Assembly: GCA_946811185.2 (NCBI GenBank)
Contig: OX328107.1
Coordinates: 39,023,860-39,087,859, forward strand
Reading direction: 5' to 3'
Length of the DNA stretch: 64,000 nucleotides
Source: Hippopus hippopus
Lineage: Eukaryota; Mollusca; Bivalvia; Cardiida; Cardiidae
Positions 1 to 11,934 of the stretch are shown here, piece by piece. Both the position numbers and the translations under genes were made by a program. Within the stretch, counting starts at the first letter, position 1, and each line of letters starts with the position of its first letter. Below the pieces are notes generated by a model, which searched no databases, was not told the DNA's origin, and saw nothing but the letters and a program-made list of their open reading frames with translations.

Positions 1-154
1 GCATCAGTGTCAATGTGATCCAAGACAACCTCACTAGCACCGGTATCATGTGCGAGCTTCTGCAATCCGACGTTACAAGTGAAGCTCCGGATGGTAATGT
101 GTCTTTCTGGACGTGGGTGATTGAGTTTGACTCTTTTGCACACATTTTTATCGA

Positions 155-320
155 CCCGAACAAAGGGTTTTTGAAAATATGGTGGGAAAAGGAGGAAATG
201 CTGGTAACCAGCATTTTCTCCTTTTCCTACCATGTTTTCTACCGTTCCTAAAGTTTTCTACTGTTCCTAAAGAAATTTCAATTTTTGAGTCACATTTGTT
301 TTGTAAATTTTAGATTTGCC
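155..320. repeat. H-family palindrome, copy 1
   Basis: The 62-bp core (177-238) is a near-perfect palindrome centred on GCTGGTAACCAGC with GGAGAAAATG/CATTTTCTCC arms. The right flank carries family-specific sequence (TTTGAGTCACATTTG). Bases 1-150 hold an open frame of about 50 codons on both strands that I cannot identify. Confidence 0.7.
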
Positions 321-676
321 ATCTCAAAGTTCATTTTGTCTAAATAATCTCAGTTGTCAGAAGATATGAATCCAAGATCAGGGTGCACTTTCCATGCGGT
401 CCAAGTTTCATCCATGCCGTCCGCTTAAGTACATATGAGGGCCATTTTGAAAGTTCTGATAACAGGTGCGGCTTAGTAAAACTACTCTTATGTACTCAAA
501 ATTGCCTATTCCAGTCCTTCGAAGTACTCTCCCTGGACCTGTAAGCACTTTTTTAAACAATCCGAAAATTCCTTTTTATGGCACGATTTGGACAGAGTAC
601 TTGTGCATTGATAGAACATGCGTTCAACAGCGGTGCGGGTCTCGAACCTCCATCCTCTTAGACACTGTTTAATGTA
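245..676. other. No feature recognised
   Basis: Past the first H-family repeat I see no gene; the 68-codon ORF here has no coding support. Confidence 0.4.
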
Positions 677-1374
677 AGAGTGGGTTCAGCCAGAAATCAC
701 AAGATGCCAGATCTGGACTGTATGGTGGATGTGGCAAAATATGAACTCCATTGACCTTCAGATATTCTGTAACGAGGGCTGACTTGTGTGCGGGGATGTT
801 ATCATGGACCAGTTTAAGTCAGCCTCGCTCTTCGGTTCGTGGACGGGCCTCTGTGTAATGATTAACAACAGTAGGTAATATTTTTTTCAGCGTTCTGGGA
901 CTGTAAACTGGAGAACCATACAAAAAACATGTATCACAAAATAATGCGCACAAAACCCGCTTGGCACTTCTAGAACACCGGGCAAGTTGGGGTCGTTCTT
1001 CATTTTTCCGACCCAAACTTTGTTATTCTCCTTTCTGCCTGGCTCGAAAAACGATACCCATGTTTCATCAGCCGTTACAATGTCAAATAACCGTCTTTCA
1101 TCACAGGTCTCGTAAAGTGCTAATAATTCCGTTGCAATTCTGACACACTCCTGTTTTGGGTGATCAGTCAAAAAATATTGGATCCAATGTCAGCTAGCTC
1201 CTCAACAGTGTAACACGCATCTTCATCCACGACCATCTTCACACAAATGGCGTCATTTTCACAAAATGCCGTTAACAAACGTCCTATACATTGGTCATCA
1301 TTGACCTTTAAATTGAACTGACCATCGAGAAACGGTAGGATATGAAAGGGCATCATTCTAAATATTTCGTCCAA
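677..1374 (-). pseudogene. Degenerate mariner transposase fragment
   Basis: Pieces in three frames read, in order, a helix-turn-helix end (TVEELADI), VTADETWVSFFEPGRK and, after frame changes, HDN.PAHKSAL and HPPYSPDLASCDFWL. These carry all three acids in the DD34D arrangement, so this is a different lineage from the intact copy at 12 kb. Several frameshifts and missing spans show it is old. Confidence 0.75.
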
Positions 1375-2160
1375 ATCCGCCTCTATTTCCTGTGCTGAAC
1401 AGTTAAGTAACGACTTATTTCAACATAGACCCTCTGCCTTTCGTTAGCCTTACTTGTAATCAAAACGCAATGATCGCCAATGCATAAAACCGTGCCCTTT
1501 TTAATACGCAGCAGTAACAAACCAGCACGCTTAGTACGAGAAAAACGGTAACAGTTGAATGCATCAGTCCTTACGCTTTCAGTACATGTCTATTTCATAA
1601 CAATCGATATAGATCGTTATTAATTAAAAACTAGGAGGTCATAGACCCATGATGTATATAAAACATGTATGATAAAGTATATGCAGTGTTATGTCCCCAT
1701 TGTCCGAACTTCCAAAACGGTCCTCGTAGGTGTGTGTTTTAAAGAGCCAGCTGAAGGAATATTTCTAGATTTGAACTTTTATATAATATATCTAATGATT
1801 TTTAATATTATGTGCATTGTATGCATATCCGGATTACTATACTTAATATTGAGCTTATAACTTGCTTCACTTCAGCGTGTTTAATTATACGTATTGTACT
1901 TGAATATGGACCGGAGGCTTTAAATACCAAATAAACTACTTGAAACTTGAACCTTGTCGTCTGTAGATGTTTCCAATTTGGACAAGTACAAAATTTTGTC
2001 GTCTGATAATGGGTTAACCCTTTTCCGGACGACAAAAATTTTGGATTCCTCAAAACCGAAAGAATTTGCTGGTGATAATCTATAAGGAGCTGAAATTATG
2101 GGATTTGCTTTATTTGAAGACACTGTCACAATATCTGTTCTCAAAACGTGGGATCGTTTG
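1375..2160. other. No feature recognised
   Basis: AT-rich, short ORFs only, with H-like outer-end sequence near 1950-2070 (ACAAAATTTTGTCGTCTG). Confidence 0.4.
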
Positions 2161-2162
2161 GT

Positions 2163-2755
2163 AACCCTAAGTTTATACCATGTTCCCGGCAGCCACGGCA
2201 GCCCCGTTTCTGACAACTGTGAACAAAACGGGATTGACGTAATACAACGCAGAGGAACGGGATAAGCGAACTTGATCTCATCAGAACTTACCAGCACGTA
2301 ACAAACCGTAACAAGACTCAGAGATGATCTGTGTTTGGACGTGGAAGCCCTTTCTTCACCGGTATCGATCGGGCCATAGAACGCAACGATCAACCCGTTC
2401 GTTAGGTTTCGCAACAGCACCGAGACTGCTGTGGCGAATTTTTTGACAGTCAAAAAATCTGGCACGGCAACCGCAGCGATCACGGTCTGAAAAGTTTGCT
2501 GATCCCGTTCCTTTGCATTGTATTACGTCAATCCCGTTTTGTCCACGGTTTTCAGAAATGTGGCTGCCGGGAACATGGTGAAGACGTAGGGTTCCCTCCA
2601 CGGCTTGTCATAGATACCGTGAGGTACAGTGAAGAGACTTAACTAAACTTAGTAAATGGAGAAAAAATTAACAAAATCTCACGGCACACTACGTTTCGGA
2701 CAAACGAGGCTGCCGTGGCTACCGGGAACATGGTGTAAACGTAGGGTTACGAGTC
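2163..2755. repeat. Fold-back element
   Basis: About 105 bp at 2163-2270 is repeated in inverted form at 2495-2598: CATGTTCCCGGCAGCCAC / GTGGCTGCCGGGAACATG, and GGGATTGACGTAATACAACG with its inverse. A third partial copy lies at 2708-2755. The ORFs that cross it follow the repeat and are not supported as genes. Confidence 0.6.
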
Positions 2756-2972
2756 AAACGGCGGTATAACTGGGATAGAACTGGATCATCATCTAAGGAG
2801 AGCTGTCAACGTCTCATTGATAAATTCTACCCTTCTCTGTTTATCTCTACCATGAAAGATTTCTTTGTATGCTGTTTATAACCTTCTAAATGTCAAATTT
2901 ATGTGAAACCTATCAAATCATGTCAGTTTTATTTTGTTTTTTGTAACCACAGTAACTGTATTTCAGCAGTTG

Positions 2973-3216
2973 TATGGCAAAATCGGGTTTAATGCATCCC
3001 TATGATGCGAATCATCATATAATCGATCCATAAAATCAATTTTGTCTACCAACCGGTTGAATCTTGTGGTAGACTGGTCCATTGACATACAGAAAATTGA
3101 CCACTAGCTAAAAGTTTCGACCCAGGTCAGCCTGCGCGGACTGCGCAGGCTGGACTGAGTCGATACTTTTTGAAGATGCATTAAACTCCTTTTTCACAGA
3201 GCATAGCTCATTTTAT
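2973..3216. repeat. G-family palindromic MITE
   Basis: The core palindrome (CAGCCTGCGCGGACTGCGCAGGCTG type, here 3126-3152) sits inside a longer imperfect inverted repeat with TCGACCCAGG and AAAGTATCGAC arms. The left half has GATGCG...ATCATATAAT and TCCATAAAATC. Confidence 0.65.
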
Positions 3217-4317
3217 ATTACTGACGACAACAGTTGAGATATACACGGATTACTATGTTGTAGTAACTTCCCAGGTGCTTGTATTTAATTCGAGCAGCAT
3301 GAGAAAATCTGATATTGCGCGAGACCAAAGGTCGAACGCGATGTCAAAATTTTCTTACGCAGCGAGAAGTAAATACAAGCACCAGGAAAGTTACCACAAC
3401 ATAATATTGCTTTTGTTATATACCTACAACTCTCAACGACAACATTTGTAATTATTGACATTTTATTCGAAAACGGCAAACAAAATGAGACAATTAATAG
3501 TGTGGATGGTAGTAACTCTGTTTTTATGAATTGCGGATTAATATTACCGCGTAACATTTTGACCAGTCAAATCGCAAATCAATCCATGCGTAGTCCGTGC
3601 ACGAGATACGACATCATACCATATTTGGTACCGTAGTTCACGGTGTGTAGATAAGGATTTTTATTTCTGTCGTGTGTGTTATTTCATCCGATTTCTGCGC
3701 ATGTATTGGAACCAGAAATTTTACTGGTATATAATAAAGTAAAATCTGTCCTTGTAGACACGTCTGTTCAGATTTTTAGCTCGGTTGCTTTCGAAGGAAA
3801 CATCGAGGTGTTGTAGTAGCTCTGGCGTCGTCGTCTGCGCAATCTTGCAAAAACTTTGATATTTTATTATATCTCGGTTACTGCTGGATATATTTACTTC
3901 AAACTCGGACAAGTTGTTAACTATCTGAAAGGGAAACCCACAAAACAGAGACAGGCATCTATCAACGTATTTTTGACACATTTATGCCCCTTTTTCGACT
4001 TAGCATTTTCACTGAAAATCAAGCAAAAGCAGCCAGGCGTTGGCACTCGCGCTTCCGTCAAACAAAATTTTGTGTAGTAAAACTGAAAGATATTACAAAA
4101 TATGCTTTTTCTTTGCAAGCGTAAAGACACTGGGCGGTTACATATAGTAAAAATGTACAATTCTGGCGTTTAAATAATTGGCTGGTAACACTGCAATCAG
4201 TAACTCCGTCTAATTTCATGAGACCAGACATCAATTCTAGTTTTACAATTCCTGGTCCTGTTGTCAACTGGAGCTTCGACAAACTGTACCGTATAAGATT
4301 GTCAGACTCATAATAAC
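3217..4317. other. No gene; one short inverted pair
   Basis: AACTTCCCAGGTGCTTGTATTTA (3266) recurs inverted near 3370-3395 around AGCATGAGAAAATCTG. Nothing else is recognised. Confidence 0.4.
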
Positions 4318-4560
4318 GTCTGATTGGCTAAACCAAAATGGTTCAGCCAACCAGAAGTTGCGTTACTTTCTAAATCGGGAGTTAGACTAAAAATCCAGAT
4401 TTCGTATTCACCAACCATTCTTAAGAACATTCTTGGTCTAATTTTAGATTTAGAAAGTAACACAACTTGGTTTAGCCAATCAGAAGTTCTCTTATACTTT
4501 CAAATTCAGAAAATTCTTGAGAATTAGACCAAGGATGCCCTAAATACGGTTGGTGAATAC
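4318..4560. repeat. Inverted repeat with GATTGGCTAAACCAAAATGG
   Basis: The segment near 4320-4375 recurs inverted near 4455-4500. A related palindrome occurs at 35518-35640 (AGTAACGCAACTTCTGAC...GCCAATCATAAGTCG), so this is a dispersed family. Confidence 0.5.
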
Positions 4561-4621
4561 TGCCTCTGGTCTAGAATGATTGATAAATAGGGACCCGGTT
4601 AAACCACTACAAGCATCAAAA

Positions 4622-4715
4622 TCAGCTGGTTACCAGCACTTTCTCCTTTTCCCGCAACGTTTTCGAAAGTCTTCTCCCTCAGGGTAGTTAACTCGGGGTT
4701 GTTTGGTATAGGACT
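4622..4715. repeat. H-family half copy
   Basis: Starts at the palindrome centre (TGGTTACCAGCACTTTCTCC) and includes the outer end only. Confidence 0.5.
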
Positions 4716-4845
4716 AAAGAATCACCAGGAAAGAACCGAGAGAGGAATGAGTCCTTTCGCGATGAATATCTCAAGTCCTTGGAAAAAACTTGACCGGGAT
4801 ACGAACCAGTGCCATCTTTTCTCTGAAAACAGGTATTAACAGGCC
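4716..4845 (-). mobile_element. SINE fragment
   Basis: GAGAGAGGAATGAGTCC...TCCTTGGAAAAAACTTGACCGGGATACGAACC is the head-proximal part of the same SINE family, next to half an H-family palindrome. Confidence 0.45.
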
Positions 4846-5171
4846 CCACCCCCTGCTTGGGCATCACGAAATCCCGAAGTAAGAGTATGTACTAATGCCT
4901 TCGAATAGATAACGATTCAGTTACATTGCATAAGAATGCACAATGGAATTGTTACGGATTCACAACGATTTTTGGAATCGGGAACTCGTGATTTGAGCAA
5001 ATCAACACTTTTACCACGAATTCCCGATCGCTAAAGAATGGCAAGAACTATCTACGAATATGCACGATTCAGTTAGGAATTTCTCGACCCAATTTGGTCG
5101 TAGTTTAAGGTTGGGTTTATCATCGGCCCTTAAGTTACGATGTTTTGAGAGAGACAGCAAAATGCTTAAAA

Positions 5172-6362
5172 GGGACTTAAGGTAGGTTTACGATGATCGT
5201 AGCACTTAAAGTGCTTTGAGATATCGGGCCCTGGTGTCTCGTCAAGGCGTCAACAATTACCTTGTGTGCACTCTCGGGGCCAATATTCATGAAACTCGGT
5301 CAGAATGCTTGCACTGATAATATCTAGGACAAGTACGAAATTGGGTCATATCGGGTCAAATAGTTGGTCACCGAGGCAAAGCTTAGAAAAACCTTGTGTG
5401 CATTGTAGAGGCTACATTCCAGTCAGATACTCACGAAACTGGGTCAGGATATTTGTCTTGATGATACCTTTGTCAAGATTGAAATTGGGTCATGTCCACT
5501 CAAAGAGTAGGTAACTGGGCCAAATCTAAGAAAAAACTTGTGTGCACACTAGAGGCCACATTTTCAGCCCAATTCTCATGAAACCTGGTCAGGAAGTTTG
5601 TCGTCAGAATGTTTGTCATGACTGTATCTCTGCCAAGATTGGAATTGGGTTACGTTGGGTCAAAAACTTTGTCACTAGGCCAAATCTTAGAAAAACCTTG
5701 TGTGCACTCTGTAGGCCACATTTTCAGCCAGATGCTAATGAAACTAAGAATTTTTGCTTTGATAATATCTCGGATAAGACTGAAATTGGGTCTTGTCGAG
5801 TGAAAATGTAGGTCTCTGGGCCAAATCCTAGAAAAAACCTCTATAGGCCTCACTTTTAGTTTGATACTTATGAAACTTGGTCAGATCATTTGTCTTGATA
5901 TCTCTGACAAGGTTGAAATTGGGTGAAGTCATTTGACATAGTAGGTCACTTGGGCAAGCATTAGAAAAACCTTTTTTTCACTATAGAGGCTGCATTTCAG
6001 TCTGATACACATGAAACATTGTCAAAATGGTTGCTCTAATGCTATCTCGGACAAGTTAGAAATTTGTCAAAACAGATTCAAAAGTTGGCCATTGGGCTAA
6101 GTCTCAGTCTAGAGGCCAAATTTTCAGTCTGACACTCGTGAAACATTGCCAAAGTATTTATCTTGATGATAGCTCAGACAAATTTGGTCACAACAGATCA
6201 AAAAGTTGGTCACTGGGACAAATCTTAGAAAACATTGTTTACAGTCTAGAGGCCACATTTTCAGTCTGATATTCATGAAAATTCGGCAATTTCTTACGAG
6301 GGACATAAGGTCGGTTTATGACGATTGTAGCACTTAAAGTGCTTTGAGATATCGGGCCCTGG
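5172..6362. repeat. Tandem array of about 8 units (131-160 bp) with flanking repeats
   Basis: Units contain GAGGCCACATTTTCAGTCTG, CATGAAACTTGGTCAG, TTGAAATTGGGTCA and GGGCCAAATCTTAGAAAAAC. The array is bounded by direct copies of a 60-bp segment (AGGGACTTAAGGTAGGTTTA... to GATATCGGGCCCTGG) at 5172-5234 and 6298-6362. ORFs inside are accidental. Confidence 0.75.
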
Positions 6363-6364
6363 CC

Positions 6365-6537
6365 CAAAACCTTTTGCTATGGGTCAATTTTCTGCAGGTG
6401 AAAAGACCACCCTACTACATGATTTAGCGTGTTGTCAGACAAAATTATGAATCTATTATTATATCATGACTTGGTTGGTATAATGCATCACGGAGATGCA
6501 TTAAAACCCCGTTTGCCAGAGCATGGCCCATTTTTCC
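6365..6537. repeat. G-family half copy
   Basis: The half after the palindrome (CTTTTGCTATGGGTCAATTTTC) through ATGCATTAAAACCCCG to GAGCATGGCCC. Confidence 0.45.
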
Positions 6538-7301
6538 CCAAAAGTATGGACAATGTTGTTGAAAATGTGAAACAAATACCTGTTGTAAGCAATTACTCTT
6601 TTTCCTACGAAGTTGTCACAATGCTGTCAACAGTAGGATTCGCAAAGGACTCGCTTAAATAAACCACTTACATCTAGATTTTGAATAAACATAACTCTCG
6701 ATGTACATGCACCTGATATGCACATTCTTTTTTAAACCCCAAGACCTAGACCTCGAACGATCGGCTACATCCTCTTAAAATCGAAAAAAAAAACATAAGC
6801 AGGTGACTCTCCCTAATTAGACTTTTTTGTGAGCTTGTCTTTGAGCAAGACATTTTAGAACCCTAGCGTAGTACTGATGGAACCCGGGACATACATGAAT
6901 ATGCGAGCTTTTGCCATGATATGACTGAAATAATGTTGAAAGCGGCATATAACACCATTTAATCCCTAATTACCCTCTGCAATGTAAAGTATTCAGTATT
7001 CTAAAGTATACTGATTCGAGTATTACGACCATTGACTTATTATACATTGTGACATAGCAAAATACATATTAAAGAGATGTGAATTTGACATATGTACAAA
7101 CACTGGGGCTGAATATGAGAAGACCATTCATGAAAGCCATAAACTAAACGTTGAGAGGAAACGGAAAAGAAAAGAATATGAAAAGCTCATGAGAATAATA
7201 AATAAATAACAAATGGAATTTGTGTAGTCATCGAGATTTTTTTAAATTCGAAAGCATTTAAGGAATATCTTGGGAAAAAAATTCATACTCAGCACTCTGG
7301 G
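6538..7301. other. No feature recognised
   Basis: AT-rich single-copy-looking sequence without gene signals. Confidence 0.35.
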
Positions 7302-7549
7302 AAAAGGGGGTTTGATGTACCTTCTTGATGAATTATGCCAAGCAAGTCATCGTATAATTATGGATCCATAAAATTCATTTGTCTTACATGCGACTGGTTC
7401 ATGTGGTAGAATGGCCATTTGGCATGCAGAAAATCAACAATAGCAAAAAGTTTCGACACAGGTCAACCTGCGCGGACTGCGCAGGCTGACCTGGTCGATA
7501 CTTTTTGCTAATGAATTAAATTTATTTTTCACAGAGCATGGCTCTTAAA
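7302..7549. repeat. G-family palindromic MITE
   Basis: GAAAAGGGGGTTTGATG opens and TTTTTCACAGAGCATGGCTC closes this copy; the CCTGCGCGGACTGCGCAGG core is at 7467-7485. Confidence 0.65.
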
Positions 7550-8388
7550 CAGTGCAAAGCCAGGATCAGAGTAAAAGTTCTATATAGTGAGTCTTTAGTG
7601 AGTCTGTCTAACAATCTCTCTTATTTACGACAATTGTATTTTGAATAGCTATACGTACTTTTGCGGATGATATGTAGATTAAGCTCAAATTGCACAAAAA
7701 CAGTAAAAATAAACACTGGGGCAAAACATTTCATGCAGCTTGACAAAACTGATCTCAATTTCGAGTTTTACAACTAAAAAAATGTCAGGAAATATGTGCT
7801 TCTCTGGCATTACCGTGTCTTCGCCGCTCGCATCATGCCTTTTGCATTTAGATTCTCTGGAGCCAGGGCCTTGGGGTAAAAGAGGAAGGAAGACAGACCG
7901 ACAGAAAAACGGACGGAACACTGAACAGACAGACGAACAGATGGACGGGCGGGCGAGCAGACAGACAGACAGTATTGTATTTTTTTCAAATTCCATAACT
8001 TGCAACCTGATTGGCCAGGACACAACGTGTTTGCCATTCAGATGGCTAACTTGGAATAAAGAAATAGACACGAAAAAAGAGAGGTTGTCGCATACAGACC
8101 CGTGTTGCATACATTGCGATGTGTAAGTATATAACAGAACTCAACATTTCATTTCAGTCTTTTGAATTTGATGCGTGTCGGTTTCCTAAAATCAAAGCAG
8201 TGATAGTATTGAAGAAAGACGAAAAAAGAAATTTTAAATTACTGAAACGTTAAGCCTGTAACATTTATAAAGGTTTTCCAACAAAAGGAACTTGGAAATG
8301 CAATGTAATGAGTTAAAAAAAGACATACAAGGTACATTTGCCTTATGTTTTGCTTAAATCAAAGTTCTGAAGGTAATGAGCAAACAGA

Positions 8389-8390
8389 GG

Positions 8391-8431
<41 letters not shown>

Positions 8432-8460
8432 TTGTTATATGTTTGTTTGTTTGTTTATTA
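8389..8460. repeat. (GT)n and (TTTG)n microsatellite
   Basis: About 19 GT dinucleotides are followed by several GTTT units. Confidence 0.95.
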
Positions 8461-8544
8461 TGTTTGTTACTATACTAACCTGTTTAGTCTGTTACATATT
8501 CTGCCTATAACATAGAGACATTCCCCTTTTCCCCCACCTCACAC

Positions 8545-8605
8545 TTTCACACACACATAAACACACACCCACAGTCACACACACACACACACAGACACAC
8601 CAACA
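8545..8605. repeat. (CA)n microsatellite, impure
   Basis: CACACA runs with interruptions lie about 120 bp from the (GT)n tract; the two could pair as a long hairpin. Confidence 0.85.
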
Positions 8606-8756
8606 CACAAAAACTTGCAAATATAAAGTATTGGGTGAGAAATAAAATGTACAAAGTAAATGTATTGGGTTTCCTTATTTTTTCATGAATTTGAAATCTC
8701 TAACATTTCACTTTGCAGAGTGATGATCAGCTTAAAATTCAAACCGCTTGCCAGAG

Positions 8757-8935
8757 CTAAAATTCCGCCTCACAGACAGGTCGGTTATCAAATCTTGGGT
8801 AGGCATGGCCGTCTGGGCGCACATCATTGTCGCATGACACGTCCGATATTTTGTAATCAAACCGTAGCTCGAAATAGGAACAGCTTTCTTTACCGCCCAG
8901 ATAGTCGTCCGGGTTGTTTGGCGTCCAAATCGGGA
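8757..8935 (-). CDS. C-type lectin domain, terminal exon
   Basis: It reads PIWTPNNPDDYLGGKESC, then ISDVSCDND, then RPVCEAEF and a TAG. This is the W..NNPD...E.C / D..C....VCE end of the fold, with the cysteines that close both disulfides. The usual Trp of the WND motif is replaced (DYKISD), and the EPN/QPD sugar-binding triplet is not visible in this exon, so calcium-dependent sugar binding is uncertain. The acceptor is TATCTATCTTCAG. Residues after the last Cys are few, so this is the protein's end. Confidence 0.6.
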
Positions 8936-9079
8936 CTGAAGATAGATACGCATTTGTTTTAATCGGTTTTTGACCAATTAATGTACATGTTGTTTTTGGA
9001 CCTACTAAAGACTCTGGTAAGAAACACAAGTTGAAAACATTCATAGGAAAGTAAAATACCGTCTTTAGGCTTATTTAAA

Positions 9080-9285
9080 GATACATTTTTACTCGTTTTT
9101 CCGGCAGTTTTTTAGCCAGATTTTAACCAATTTCATCTCTATTTTATGAAACTATAATCATTCTTGTATCTACATGCCAAATGTTGCCCCTGATGGCTAC
9201 AAGATTGCACAGATTACGACGGATAGAAAATGCATTTCATGTTTTACAGGCCTTCCAAGTAATCGCAGTTGTCGTTTCTGATTTT
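9080..9285. repeat. Dispersed 'R' repeat, three copies
   Basis: AAAGATACATTTTTACTCG...GTATCTACATGCCAAATG...TTGCACAGATTACGACGGA also occurs at 10320-10520 and 34460-34650. In the third place it is inserted in or next to G-family sequence. No coding potential. Confidence 0.6.
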
Positions 9286-9789
9286 ATAAATGAGGACAAA
9301 TCCCTTGTGTTTTTCTATCCCTTACACCATATATTATATTGATAATTTATCTGTGTTTACACAGCTGAGCGATTTTACACATTCTCAGGTTTTAACAACG
9401 TTTTTTCTCTCTACCTGTATCTCTAGATGTATAAAGTTTAACAATGACATTTTCAAACGTGTCTTGGTGCACAATTATGGAAGCTTATAATTGATTATTT
9501 TGGAATGTACATTGTTTAAGAAATCCTAAAGGGAGTCACAAAGGTTTAAAGATGTGACTCGAGACTTCTCCAAAAACAAATCATATTTATGCTCGAAAAC
9601 AAATTCTATTAAAAAAAAAAAGAATACCTAGCAAAAATATTGGGTTTCGACCTAAAGAAAAAAACTTCAGCCGGCATAGTCATGCCGCTATCGCACTATT
9701 TTACATACGGTGAAGCACAACTAACACATTATATTGGTCATGTAAACAGTCTGTAAAGTTCTATGTACTGTTTTTAATTGAGTGGCTTA

Positions 9790-10032
9790 TTGGCAAAAAC
9801 GGTTTAAAGCATCTCCATGATGCATTGTACCAAGCAAGTTATCATATAATTATGGATCCATAAAATCCATTTGTCTAACAACCAACTGAATTATGAGGTA
9901 CACTTTTTCCTTGATATGCAGACAATTGATCAAAAGAAAAAAGTTTCAGCCCAGGTCTGCCTGCGCAGGCTGGCCTGAGTCGATACTTTTTGCAAATTCA
10001 TTAAGACCCCTTTTCATAGACCACGACCCATA
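9790..10032. repeat. G-family palindromic MITE
   Basis: The same layout as the 7.3-kb copy. Its core is shortened to CTGCCTGCGCAGGCTG, which removes the spacer at the palindrome centre. Confidence 0.6.
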
Positions 10033-10319
10033 TTTATGCTCATAAAAGCAATTTCATTTAGGAAAAATATACATCTGGTCAAAATACTGGCATAAAACGC
10101 CCCTATCGCACTAACTTGCATAAGGCTAAGCATAATCAACGCATAATACTGGTCACTTATTTGCATACGGCTACGCTTAATCAAGGCATGATATTGGTCA
10201 CGTAACACGTGTTTAACTATGAAATTATTTACATAATTAGTTTGCATTTCTTCTTGTGGTGCATACAGGTATCAGCTTTTAGTAGTAAAATCACTTTTTG
10301 AAAAATGTCATTATTTCTC

Positions 10320-10520
10320 TTTAAGATACATCTATACTCGTTTTCAGCGAGTTTTAGCCAATTCATCTTTATTTTACCATACTATAATTGCTCGTGTATC
10401 TTCACGCCATATGTTGCTCCTGACGGTTGCAAGGTTGCACAGATTACGACGGATGAAAAATGCATTTTGTTTTCTTGAGGACTTCAAAGAAATCACAGTT
10501 CTTGTTTCGGTTTTAAATCG
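10320..10520. repeat. Dispersed 'R' repeat, second copy
   Basis: Colinear with 9080-9285, with small indels. Confidence 0.6.
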
Positions 10521-10696
10521 AAAGCAAATCTCTTTAGTTATTAATTCCTTATTACACCATATATATCGATTATGTAATTATGTTTAGACAGCTGACTAAT
10601 ACTGAACCATTCTAGACACTATCAAGTAATAACAGTATTTATTTTTTCTCTCTCTCTGGCTGTAAAGATGTAACTTTAAAGAGAAGGATAATATAC

Positions 10697-10777
10697 CTGC
10701 AGGATTAATAGGGTCATTAGACGTTCTCCATCTCTCTTGTCCGTTGACTGTTACTTCAAACAAATCGTTCCAAAAAT
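10697..10777 (-). CDS. C-type lectin domain, exon 'b'
   Basis: The 81-bp exon reads FWNDLFEVTVNGQERWRTSNDPINPA, equivalent to the FWIGL...G.WRW..G.P segment. It is bounded by a TTTTTTTCATAG acceptor and a CAG/GTATAT donor. Phases 1 in and 1 out fit the exons on both sides. Confidence 0.6.
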
Positions 10778-10958
10778 CTATGAAAAAAAGGAAAGTTCAC
10801 ATCAACCAAAAACAAAACTGTGTTTTGGCAAATTTTTGAAACAAAACTTAACATACACATTATGAAAGTCTTGTTTTTCGCTTATTTTCAGACACTACCA
10901 ATATCTGCCTGAAAAAAAATGGCTCCTTAACAAAGATTGTCACACTAGTCCATTATTC

Positions 10959-11070
10959 TTTATTGCCAGCCACCTTTCCATGCCTGTCTGATTACACGGG
11001 TACATCTTAATATCTTTATTACCAGCCACCTTTCCATGCCTGTCTGATTACACGGGTACATCTTAATATC
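10959..11070. repeat. 56-bp tandem duplication
   Basis: TTTATTGCCAGCCACCTTTC... to CATCTTAATATC is repeated at once with one base changed, so it is recent. Confidence 0.8.
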
Positions 11071-11365
11071 GCAAATGTCGGTCTGATATCTCACAGTGCA
11101 GATCACAGATTAAAATGCACGTTTTATTACCTCTGACCGAGATTCCCATTTACCGCAAAAAGCTACTAACCGTTTACCAACGACTGTGCAATCGCTCCTT
11201 TTCCCACAATGGTTTCGAAGAAACGCTGGCAGCCTATGCTAGCTAAGGAGTAGAAAGTCTGGTATGTAGAGCCATGCGTTCGGTGACAAAAATAGAAAAA
11301 GCAAAAAGGGAAACGTTTTAACGAAAAAAAAATTTTTTTATATCATGAAGAAACCATTTAAGGAA

Positions 11366-11685
11366 AAGGTGCTATAGCTTTTTACAAGCCACTGCACTGC
11401 ATCTTTTCCCTAAATATTTTAAAAGAAGCAATGGTATTGTATCTCAAGAACATGGAAAGTCGTATTGTTACAGCAAAGAGCTCGGTATCTTTTAGAACGA
11501 GAAACAAGTGAAACATTGGAAAGAATTGAAAACACCCTTTCTTGATGTTAAGGAAAACAATCAGGGAAAAGGTGCAATGACTTTTTACGAGCCGTTGTAC
11601 TATTTCCCTAAATGTTTTCGAAGAAGCACTGGTAGTGTATTTCAAGAACGTGGAAGGTCGTATTGTTTCAGCAAGACATTCTGAC
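11366..11685. repeat. Diverged direct duplication, period about 200 bp
   Basis: AAGGTGCTATAGCTTTTTAC...CAGCAAAG at 11366 is repeated with changes from 11568 and ends at the lectin exon's donor. Confidence 0.55.
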
Positions 11686-11689
11686 TTAC

Positions 11690-11789
11690 CGCCGGTATGT
11701 GGAAGCGCCCTCATTATATTTCTTAGAAAATCGAACTCCGATATGGAATCGACCTGAACCAGATGGCTGTTTCTGTTGACGCAGAACTC
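11690..11789 (-). CDS. C-type lectin domain, exon 'a'
   Basis: This exon encodes EFCVNRNSHLVQVDS followed by EFDFLRN, matching the FC...LV.I.S..E..FL strand-helix region of C-type lectin domains. The acceptor is ATTACTATTCAG and the donor GTAAGTCAG. It ends in phase 1, which joins the next exon. The first part of the domain (the CPxGW and first Cys) was not found; it should lie upstream, beyond the mariner. Confidence 0.6.
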
Positions 11790-11795
11790 CTGAAT

Positions 11796-11831
11796 AGTAA
11801 TAATAATAATAATATAATAATAATAATAATT
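11796..11831. repeat. (TAA)n microsatellite
   Basis: About ten TAA/TAATAA units with one interruption lie just upstream of lectin exon 'a'. Confidence 0.9.
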
Positions 11832-11934
11832 CAGACAACACTTAAACTATTTATACTGCCTCCAATCTACTTTTCCCAAGTACTTTCGTGAGTCAGCTTT
11901 TCATGGCTGTATAAACTCGAGATTGTTGTATGTA

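Noticed and set aside
1920..2483. 187-codon minus-strand ORF
   Set aside because: It crosses the fold-back element and H-like sequence; no homology or splice context.
7740..8126. 128-codon ORF and antisense 141-codon ORF
   Set aside because: The amino-acid pattern derives from the GACAGACGGACGG-type repeat at 7890-7975.
8660..8962. 100-codon plus-strand ORF
   Set aside because: It is opposite the lectin terminal exon, which has domain match and splice sites.
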